Assembly: GCA_025964055.1 (NCBI GenBank)
Contig: JAOPZP010000116.1
Span: 1-7,709, forward strand
Direction of reading: 5' to 3'
DNA length: 7,709 nt
Source: Conexibacter sp.
GTDB taxonomy: Bacteria > Actinomycetota > Thermoleophilia > Solirubrobacterales > Solirubrobacteraceae
Shown here: positions 1 through 4,626 of the stretch, in pieces
How positions within the stretch are numbered: position 1 is the stretch's first letter
Layout of the letters: every line of letters begins with the position of its first letter
Program-made: the position numbers and the translations under genes
Notes under the pieces: generated by a model
What the model saw: the letters and a program-made list of their open reading frames with translations, nothing else
Databases searched by the model: none
What the model was told of the DNA's origin: nothing

Positions 1-248
1 ACACCGACGAGGTCGCCTCGCGTCCCGGTGGCCAGCAGGCCCCGGCGCCGACGGCCGACGACCAGACGCCCGACCCGGCGTCCACGATCGAGACGCCCGT
101 CGCCGACGCGGTCCTGGGGCCCGACGACGCCGCCCCGGCGGCGCCCGCCGAGACGCCCGCCGAGGCCGTCCAGCCTGACGAGACCGCCGGCGAGCCCGGC
201 GCTCCGGAGCCCGGCGCCGCCGGCGCGCACAGCGCCAAGCCCGAGTAA
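1..248 (+). CDS. rpsB: 3' end of probable 30S ribosomal protein S2 (C-terminal low-complexity tail)
   Basis: This is an open frame (codons from position 3) running in from the left edge to a TAA at 246-248, giving 81 visible residues. They are almost entirely Ala, Pro, Asp, Glu, Gly and Thr, with no predicted folded segment, ending in HSAKPE. The S2 fold itself would lie upstream, outside the window, so the identity rests on position: it ends 31 nt before tsf on the same strand, and rpsB-tsf is one of the most conserved bacterial gene pairs. S2 proteins of some high-GC actinobacteria carry acidic, disordered C-terminal extensions, and this tail would be a long example. S2 binds the 30S head/body junction; the tail's role is unknown. 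A different protein with a disordered C-terminus cannot be excluded from this fragment alone. Confidence 0.7.
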   Translation, partial: TDEVASRPGGQQAPAPTADDQTPDPASTIETPVADAVLGPDDAAPAAPAETPAEAVQPDETAGEPGAPEPGAAGAHSAKPE

Positions 249-279
249 CCACCCCTTTCAGAAACCGGAGCACAGCACC

Positions 280-885
280 GTGAGCACCACGATCACTGCT
301 GCCGACGTCAAGGCCCTTCGCGAGAAGACGGGCGCCGGCATGATGGACTGCAAGAACGCCCTGACCGAGTCGGGCGGCGACATCGACAAGGCCGTCGAGA
401 TCCTGCGGGTCAAGATGGGCAACAAGCTCGGCAAGCTCGCCGGGCGCGAGACCTCCGAGGGCACCGTCCAGAGCTACGTGCACGCCACCGGCAAGGTCGG
501 CGTGCTCGTGCAGGTCGAGTGCAACACGGACTTCGTCGCCAAGAACGAGGACTTCATCGCGTTCGCGAAGGACCTGGCGCTGCACATCGCCGCGTCTCCG
601 CAGACGCTGTACGTCTCCGAGGACGAGGTCCCCGAGGAGGACAAGCAGCGCGAGATGCGCGTCTTCGAGGAGATGGCCGCCGACAAGCCGGAGAACATCC
701 GGCCCCGGATCGTCGAGGGCCAGCTCAAGAAGTGGTACGGCGACGTGGTCCTGCTCGACCAGGAGCACGTCAACCCCGACAAGCACGGCGGCAAGACGAT
801 CGACCAGCTGCGCGGCGACCTCTCGGCCAAGACCGGCGAGAACGTCGTGGTCAAGCGCTTCGCCCGCTTCGCGGTCGGGGAGTAG
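280..885 (+). CDS. tsf: Elongation factor Ts (short form)
   Basis: EF-Ts is the cytoplasmic guanine-nucleotide exchange factor that releases GDP from EF-Tu during translation. The 201-residue product has the N-terminal UBA-like domain with the signature LREKTGAGMMDCKNAL at residues 13-28, followed by the core with TDFVAKN at 83-89, the segment that reaches into the EF-Tu nucleotide site. At about 200 residues it is the short form (as in Thermus) lacking much of the second core half and coiled coil found in the roughly 280-residue E. coli protein. It ends normally (VVKRFARFAVGE), so this is not a truncation. I chose the GTG at 280 because GGAG at 267-270 lies 9 nt upstream and the protein then begins at the usual place. 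The frame stays open far upstream, but that part is an Arg/Pro-rich shadow of the rpsB tail. Confidence 0.97.
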   Translation: MSTTITAADVKALREKTGAGMMDCKNALTESGGDIDKAVEILRVKMGNKLGKLAGRETSEGTVQSYVHATGKVGVLVQVECNTDFVAKNEDFIAFAKDLALHIAASPQTLYVSEDEVPEEDKQREMRVFEEMAADKPENIRPRIVEGQLKKWYGDVVLLDQEHVNPDKHGGKTIDQLRGDLSAKTGENVVVKRFARFAVGE

Positions 886-915
886 CGATCCGCCCGCGCC
901 GATCCCTAGGATCGC
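885..915 (+). promoter_or_regulatory. Inverted repeat over the pyrH start signal; possible internal promoter or SD-masking hairpin
   Basis: The 36-nt tsf-pyrH gap holds GGATCG(C) at 909-915, which can pair with either of two upstream copies. One is CGATCC at 900-905 (6 bp, 3-nt loop); the other is GCGATCC at 885-891 (7 bp, 17-nt loop). The downstream arm overlaps AGGA (908-911), the only visible Shine-Dalgarno-like sequence for the TTG start at 922. The same bases also read TAGGAT (907-912), which fits the actinobacterial -10 consensus TANNNT and sits 9 nt before the start; I see no good -35. Whether this is a hairpin limiting pyrH translation, a near-leaderless promoter, or chance in GC-rich DNA cannot be settled by reading. 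Confidence 0.35.
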
Positions 916-921
916 CTCGGT

Positions 922-1662
922 TTGGCTGATCCTGTCTTCAAGCGCATCCTGCTGAAGCTCTCCGGGGAGTCCCTGATGGGTTCCCAGGACTACGGCACCG
1001 ACCCGGAGCGCCTTCGGGCGGTCGCCGCGGCGATCAAGGCGATCCACGACCGCGGCGTCGAGATCGCGATCGTGGTCGGCGCGGGCAACATCTATCGCGG
1101 CATGAAGGGCGCGGCGGCTGGCATGGACCGCGCCACCGCGGACTACATGGGCATGCTGGCCACGGTGCTCAACGCGCTGCCGCTGCAGGACGCCCTGGAG
1201 ACCCAGGGCGTCCACACGCGCGTGCAGAGCGCGATCACGGTGGCCGAGGTCGCCGAGCCCTACATCCGCCGCCGCGCGATGCGCCACCTCGAGAAGGGCC
1301 GCGTCGTCATCTTCGCGGCGGGGACCGGTAACCCGTTCTTCACCACCGACACCGCGGCGGCGCTGCGCGCGGTCGAGATCCACGCCGAGGCCATCCTCAT
1401 GGCCAAGAACGGGGTGGAGGGCGTCTACACCGCCGACCCGCGCGAGGACCCCGACGCGGAGCTGATCCCCGAGATCACGCACATGGAGGCGCTGCAGCGG
1501 GGCCTGCGGGTCATGGACGCCACGGCGCTCACGCTCTGCGCCGAGAACCGCCTGCCGATCCACGTCTTCAACATGGACGACGAGCACAACATCGAGCGGA
1601 TAGTGTCCGGCGAGCGCGTGGGCACCCTCGTCAAGGCGGAGGCAGGAGACACCAATGAGTGA
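922..1662 (+). CDS. pyrH: Uridylate kinase (UMP kinase)
   Basis: PyrH phosphorylates UMP to UDP with ATP in the cytoplasm, supplying pyrimidine nucleotides for RNA, DNA and UDP-sugars. It belongs to the amino-acid-kinase fold family and usually forms a hexamer. The 246-residue product has the family motifs in order: the phosphate-binding LLKLSGESLMG (10-20), VGAGNIYRG (the usual VGGGN with one Gly changed to Ala), DYMGMLATVLNALPLQDALE, GTGNPFFTTDTAA (134-146), which contacts UMP, and the ATP-site segment AKNGVEGVYTADP. Length is typical of bacterial PyrH. The TTG at 922 is the first possible start after an in-frame TAG at 907-909 and gives a normal N-terminus, so a rare start codon is real here. 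AGGA at 908-911 is a modest ribosome binding site. The gene sits between tsf and frr, the standard order, and overlaps frr by 8 nt. Confidence 0.97.
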   Translation: MADPVFKRILLKLSGESLMGSQDYGTDPERLRAVAAAIKAIHDRGVEIAIVVGAGNIYRGMKGAAAGMDRATADYMGMLATVLNALPLQDALETQGVHTRVQSAITVAEVAEPYIRRRAMRHLEKGRVVIFAAGTGNPFFTTDTAAALRAVEIHAEAILMAKNGVEGVYTADPREDPDAELIPEITHMEALQRGLRVMDATALTLCAENRLPIHVFNMDDEHNIERIVSGERVGTLVKAEAGDTNE

Positions 1663-2221
1663 GTTGATCGACGAGCTGCTGGCCGAGGCCGGCGAGCGCA
1701 TGACCGCCGCGGTCCAGGCGGCGCAGAACACCTTCTCGTCGGTTCGCACGGGCCGCGCCAGCCCGGCGGTGCTCGACCGCATCATGGTGGACTACTACGG
1801 GGCGCTGACGCCGGTCAAGCAGCTGGCGACCATCAACGTCCCCGAGGCGCGGCTCATCACGGTGCAGCCCTACGACGCGTCCTCGATCAAGATCATCGAG
1901 AAGGCGATCATGGAGTCCGACGTCGGGCTCACGCCGAGCAACGACGGCCGGATCATCCGCCTGTCGATCCCCGAGCTCAACGAGGAGCGGCGCCGCGACC
2001 TGGTCAAGGTCGTGCGCGGCCTTGCCGAGGACGGGCGCATCTCCGTGCGCAACGTGCGGCGCGACATCATGCACGACCTCAAGGGGCTCAAGGACGAGGG
2101 CGACGTCGGCGCCGACGACGAGCGCCGCGGCGAGCAGGAGCTGCAGAAGCTCACCGACGGCAAGGTCGCCGAGCTCGACGTGCTCCTCAAGGCCAAAGAA
2201 GAAGAGATCCTCGAGGTTTGA
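1655..2221 (+). CDS. frr: Ribosome recycling factor
   Basis: RRF acts with EF-G in the cytoplasm to split post-termination ribosomes. The 188-residue protein is of standard length (about 185) and shows the three-helix-bundle/hinge organisation. VRTGRASPAVLD lies at 30-41, the beta-rich domain II near 45-105 includes the QPYDAS and LTPSNDGRIIRL segments, and domain I resumes with SVRNVRRD around 130-137, where the conserved arginines bind 23S rRNA. The C-terminus, LLKAKEEEILEV, is characteristic. It starts at ATG 1655 inside the end of pyrH, with AGGAGA at 1644-1649 (and GGAGG at 1638-1642) just upstream, so translation is probably coupled to pyrH. It stops at TGA 2219-2221. No odd residues were seen. 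Confidence 0.98.
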   Translation: MSELIDELLAEAGERMTAAVQAAQNTFSSVRTGRASPAVLDRIMVDYYGALTPVKQLATINVPEARLITVQPYDASSIKIIEKAIMESDVGLTPSNDGRIIRLSIPELNEERRRDLVKVVRGLAEDGRISVRNVRRDIMHDLKGLKDEGDVGADDERRGEQELQKLTDGKVAELDVLLKAKEEEILEV

Positions 2222-2223
2222 GC

Positions 2224-2307
2224 GGGCGTGCTCGCCTAGGGGCTCGCAGCCCGGGCGCGAACTCTCCGCGCAAGCCTCGCCCAGAGGGCTCGTTTGCGAG
2301 GGGCTCG
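2224..2307 (+). repeat. Imperfect direct repeats and small hairpins in the frr-uppS gap
   Basis: The 115-nt gap between frr and uppS is the longest non-coding stretch in the window. It contains two related 16-17 nt units about 45 nt apart, CTCGCCTAGGGGCTCG (2231-2246) and CTCGCCCAGAGGGCTCG (2276-2292), and a third GGGGCTCG at 2300-2307. It can form short stems: GGGCG/CGCCT (2224-2237), GGGCT/AGCCC with a 3-nt loop (2240-2252), and CCTCGC/GCGAGG (2275-2301). None is followed by a U-run, so this is not a classical terminator. It could be an interspersed repeat remnant or a leader controlling uppS. The uppS frame happens to stay open through it, but this composition looks non-coding. Confidence 0.4.
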
Positions 2308-2336
2308 TTCGCGCGGTGGACGAGGGACCTGGTGCG

Positions 2337-3020
2337 GTGAGCGACTCAGACTCCGGCGGGGGTCCGAAGTACGTCGCCATCATCACCGACGGCAACGGCC
2401 GCTGGGCCCAGGCGCGCGATCTGCCCGTCGCCGAGGGGCACAAGGCCGGCGCCGACGTGGTCAAGGACCGGCTGCGCGATGCCGCCGAGTTCGGGATCCG
2501 CGAGCTGACGGTCTACTCGTTCTCCACCGAGAACTGGTCGCGGTCGGCCGAGGAGGTCACGGCGCTCATGCGCATGTTCTCCCAGCGGATCCTGTCCGAG
2601 ACGCCCCAGCTCAAGGCCGAGGGCGTGCGCATGCGGTTCATCGGCCGGCGCGACCGGATCGCCTCGGCGTTGCTGGAGCAGATGGATTGGGCCGAGGCCG
2701 AGACCGCCCACAACGATCGCATCACGCTGTTCGTGGCGTTCAACTACGGCGGGCGCGCGGAGATCGTCGACGCCGCGGCGCGGTTCGACGGCGGCAGCGA
2801 AGAGGACTTCCGCCGGCTGCTCTACGCGCCCGACATGCACGACCCCGACCTCGTCATCCGCACCAGCGGCGAGCAGCGGACCAGCAACTTCCTGCTGTGG
2901 CAGTCGGCCTACTCGGAGCTGATGTTCCGCGACGAGCTGTGGCCCGACTACTCGCGCGAGGCGTTCCGCGCGACGCTCGACGACTTCGCGGCCCGCGCCC
3001 GGCGCTTCGGGGGGCGCTGA
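2337..3020 (+). CDS. uppS: Isoprenyl (undecaprenyl) diphosphate synthase, cis-prenyltransferase
   Basis: This enzyme adds isopentenyl diphosphate in cis to farnesyl diphosphate, building the C55 (or shorter) lipid carrier for peptidoglycan and surface glycans. It acts in the cytoplasm at the membrane. The 227-residue product carries the family motifs: DGNGRWA at 18-24 with catalytic Asp18, GHKAG with His35, FSTENWSR (62-69), FNYGGRAEI, and RTSGEQRTSNFLLWQ from Arg175, followed by the metal-binding Glu of SAYSELMF. Two normally conserved positions differ: the usual HVAIIMDGN reads YVAIITDGN. The protein is shorter than E. coli UppS (253) at both ends. GTG 2337 was chosen because GAGGGA at 2322-2327 lies 9 nt upstream and Asp18 then sits close to the start; GTG 2316 would add seven residues. 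Product chain length cannot be read from sequence. It ends 3 nt before cdsA. Confidence 0.95.
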   Translation: MSDSDSGGGPKYVAIITDGNGRWAQARDLPVAEGHKAGADVVKDRLRDAAEFGIRELTVYSFSTENWSRSAEEVTALMRMFSQRILSETPQLKAEGVRMRFIGRRDRIASALLEQMDWAEAETAHNDRITLFVAFNYGGRAEIVDAAARFDGGSEEDFRRLLYAPDMHDPDLVIRTSGEQRTSNFLLWQSAYSELMFRDELWPDYSREAFRATLDDFAARARRFGGR

Positions 3021-3023
3021 CCG

Positions 3024-3899
3024 GTGCCCCAGCCCCGGCGCGGTCGTCCCGATCGGCAGCGCCGTCCCGCCACGGCCGGTGGGAGCCGGCCACGGCGGCG
3101 CCCCCGCGGCGGCGGCTCGGACCTCGGGGCGCGGATCGTCGTGGCGATCCCGGCGCTGGTCGTCGCGCTGGCGATGGTCGCGCTCGGCGGCGCGGTGTTC
3201 GCGGTCGGCATCGGGATCCTCGGCCTCGTCTGCCTGCACGAGCTGTTCACGCTCTTCGAGCGGGCGCGCCCGGCGCGCCTGGCGGGCGCGGTCGGCATCG
3301 CCGGCCTGCTGACCGCCGCCGCGCTCGGCGACCGCGGCACGGTGCTGTTGGTCTTCATGGCCTGCATCCCGCTCGTGTTCCTGGTGACCGTCAACCAGGC
3401 CCGTGGCGGGGGAGCACCCGCGATCTCGGTGACGCTCATGGGGCTGGCGTGGATCGGGCTCGCGCTGGCGCACGCCATCCTGCTGCGCGACCTGCCGCAC
3501 GGCGGCGCGCTCGTCTTCGCGGTGCTGCTCGGCACGTTCGCCGGCGACACCGGCGCCTACCTCGGTGGGCGTGCCTTCGGCCGCCGCCCGCTGGCGCCGT
3601 CGATCTCGCCCAACAAGACCGTCGAGGGCCTGGCGATCGGCATCGTGGTCTGCACCGCCGCGGTGTGGTGGGCGGGGCTGAGCCAGGAGTGGTTCGGCGG
3701 GGTCAAGGGCGCGGTGCTGGGCGTGTCGATCGCGCTGGCCGCGCCGCTGGGCGACCTGTTCGAGTCCTACCTTAAGCGCGACGCCGGCACCAAGGACACG
3801 GGCCGGCTCTTCGGCGCGCACGGCGGCGCGCTGGACCGCCTCGACGCCATCATGTTCACCGCCGTCACGGGCTACTACGTGTGGCTCGCCCTGACCTGA
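3024..3899 (+). CDS. cdsA: Phosphatidate cytidylyltransferase (CDP-diglyceride synthase)
   Basis: CdsA is an integral membrane enzyme that converts phosphatidic acid and CTP to CDP-diacylglycerol, the branch point for all phospholipid head groups. The 291-residue product begins with an Arg/Pro-rich, presumably cytoplasmic, stretch (1-31). Several hydrophobic segments follow (roughly 36-72, 86-100, 107-124, 134-153, 162-172, 203-219, 229-242 and 277-290). Signature elements are AGDTGAYLGGRAFGR (173-187), SPNKTVEG (195-202), and the C-terminal family motif at 248-274, beginning SYLKR and containing KD, HGG and DRLD. This last motif matches the CDS signature apart from an Ala after HGG where a larger hydrophobic is usual. 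GTG at 3024 lies 3 nt after the uppS stop, with only a G-run (3009-3014) as ribosome binding site, so coupling to uppS is likely. A start further inside the basic tail is possible. Confidence 0.95.
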   Translation: MPQPRRGRPDRQRRPATAGGSRPRRRPRGGGSDLGARIVVAIPALVVALAMVALGGAVFAVGIGILGLVCLHELFTLFERARPARLAGAVGIAGLLTAAALGDRGTVLLVFMACIPLVFLVTVNQARGGGAPAISVTLMGLAWIGLALAHAILLRDLPHGGALVFAVLLGTFAGDTGAYLGGRAFGRRPLAPSISPNKTVEGLAIGIVVCTAAVWWAGLSQEWFGGVKGAVLGVSIALAAPLGDLFESYLKRDAGTKDTGRLFGAHGGALDRLDAIMFTAVTGYYVWLALT

Positions 3900-4588
3900 G
3901 CGACGCCCTGCGCGGTGGGCTGCTCGGCGTCGCCGCCGGCGAGGCCCTGGGCCTGCCGTGGATCGGCCGTTCGCCGCGCGAGATCAAGCGGGACCGGCTG
4001 CTGGACGAGGTGGGGCCGACCGGGCCGTTGACCGCGGCGGTGCTGGGCGCCGCGGGAGGGGGACAGTCCCCAGGGGGACAGTCCCCAGCGCTGGCGCCGG
4101 GGGGACAGTCCCCATTGCTGGCGGCGGGGGGACAGTCCCCAGCGCTGGCGGTCGCGCTGGTCGTCGGCTGGCGCGAGAGCGATCCGGTCGCACGGCGGGC
4201 CGCGGCGTTGCCGCTGGGCCTCGGGGCGATCGTCGTCGCCGACCTCGCCGCTCAGGCCCTGGCCGGCCGGGCGCTGTACCAGCAGGTCAACGACCACGGC
4301 AAGCACTGGGGGCCGCCGTATCGTGGCGTCGGCGCCGACGACCGCGCGGTCATCGGCGCCCTGCTGGCCAACCTCCACCGCCACGACGACCCGAGCGAGG
4401 CGATGCGCGCCGCGGTGCGCCTCGGCGGCGGCGGGACCGCCCTGCTGACCGCGCTGGTCGGCGGGATCCTCGGCGTGCGGCGCCCGACGGCGATCGCTCG
4501 CGTGTCGTGGCTGGGACGCACCGCCGTGCCGGACGAGGCGACGCTGGACGCCGCCGTCGCCGCTCTGGCGGCATCCCGCGAACCTTGA
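3881..4588 (+). CDS. Degenerate ADP-ribosylglycohydrolase-like (DraG/ARH fold) protein with GGQSP repeats
   Basis: The 235-residue product resembles a shortened ADP-ribosylglycohydrolase. The N-terminus (LRGGLLGVAAGEALGLP, 10-26) matches the family opening GxLxGxAxGDALG with Asp changed to Glu. AAALPLGL recalls the MRVAPLGL segment. The C-terminus, with ALLANLHRHDDPSEAMRAAVRLGG (about 160-183) then GGILG, matches the closing helices before and after the GGDTDT motif. Both metal sites are gone: the expected TDDT reads TAAV (51-54) and GGDTDT reads GGGGTA (182-187), so hydrolase activity is unlikely. Residues 60-87 contain four GGQSP units encoded by a DNA palindrome. No signal peptide is seen; it is probably cytoplasmic. 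GTG 3881 overlaps cdsA by 19 nt and has no clear ribosome binding site, so translation is probably coupled. It is not a usual member of this gene cluster. The fold assignment is by eye; it may be a decaying gene or a structural/binding pseudoenzyme. Confidence 0.62.
   Translation: MARPDLSDALRGGLLGVAAGEALGLPWIGRSPREIKRDRLLDEVGPTGPLTAAVLGAAGGGQSPGGQSPALAPGGQSPLLAAGGQSPALAVALVVGWRESDPVARRAAALPLGLGAIVVADLAAQALAGRALYQQVNDHGKHWGPPYRGVGADDRAVIGALLANLHRHDDPSEAMRAAVRLGGGGTALLTALVGGILGVRRPTAIARVSWLGRTAVPDEATLDAAVAALAASREP
4058..4153 (+). repeat. Four GGGGGACAGTCCCC palindromes, partly as a 27-bp tandem repeat, inside the ARH-like gene
   Basis: Identical 14-nt copies lie at 4058-4071, 4073-4086, 4100-4113 and 4127-4140. 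Each contains the near-perfect palindrome GGGGAC-A-GTCCCC. The start-to-start spacings are 15, 27 and 27 nt, all multiples of three, so each copy is read in the same frame as Gly-Gly-Gln-Ser-Pro. Copies 2-4 form a 27-bp tandem unit (4073-4099, 4100-4126, 4127-4153). The 13-nt spacers are near-identical (AGCGCTGGCGCCG, ATTGCTGGCGGCG, AGCGCTGGCGGTC), and the AGCGCT of two of them is itself palindromic. Copy 1 is a 15-nt partial unit. From memory, similar GGGGACAGTCCCC palindromes occur as dispersed repeats in several bacterial genomes, which I could not check. Exact conservation at DNA level suggests recent insertion or duplication. Confidence 0.93.
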
Positions 4589-4611
4589 TCAGCCCTTGAG
4601 GTCGCCGCGGC

Positions 4612-4626
4612 TACCCTTCTGGACAA
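4612..4626 (+). promoter_or_regulatory. Possible leaderless promoter for dxr
   Basis: TACCCT at 4612-4617 fits the actinobacterial -10 consensus TANNNT and ends 8 nt before the ATG at 4626. That spacing would put the transcription start at or next to the start codon, giving a leaderless mRNA. In support, there is no usable Shine-Dalgarno sequence: GGA at 4621-4623 is too close to the ATG, and GAGG at 4598-4601 is too far. Against it, no -35 has good spacing: TTGAGG (4596-4601) is only 10 nt and TTGATC (4585-4590) is 21 nt from the -10. It would let dxr-rseP be expressed separately from the upstream genes. Confidence 0.4.

Noticed and set aside
28..279. N-terminal extension of tsf back to position 28
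   Set aside because: The added residues are an Arg/Pro-rich out-of-frame reading of the rpsB tail. EF-Ts has no such extension, and GTG 280 has a good ribosome binding site.
2240..2252. Rho-independent terminator after frr
   Set aside because: The GGGCT/AGCCC stem is only 5 bp and is followed by GC-rich sequence with no run of T.
2022..2336. Extension of uppS upstream into frr and the intergenic gap
   Set aside because: The added sequence is an out-of-frame reading of frr plus repeat-rich gap. The catalytic Asp sits at the expected distance from GTG 2337, which has GAGGGA upstream.
2294..3775. 493-codon plus-strand open frame in another frame over uppS and cdsA
   Set aside because: Its product is mostly Arg/Ala/Gly/Pro without recognisable motifs, and it overlaps both real genes out of frame.
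2346..3821. 491-codon minus-strand open frame opposite uppS and cdsA
   Set aside because: It is a GC-driven shadow: Arg/Gly/Ala/Asp-rich with no domain, fully antisense to two genes with clear catalytic motifs.
4058..4140. CRISPR array
   Set aside because: The repeats are only 14 nt, the spacers are 1-13 nt and nearly identical to each other, and the whole array is inside a coding frame. This is a tandem/palindromic repeat, not CRISPR.
3958..4599. 213-codon plus-strand frame giving GTVP repeats from the same palindromic repeats
   Set aside because: It is an alternative-frame reading of the ARH-like gene. The frame starting at 3881 has family-like motifs on both sides of the repeat, while this one is Arg/Gly-rich throughout.
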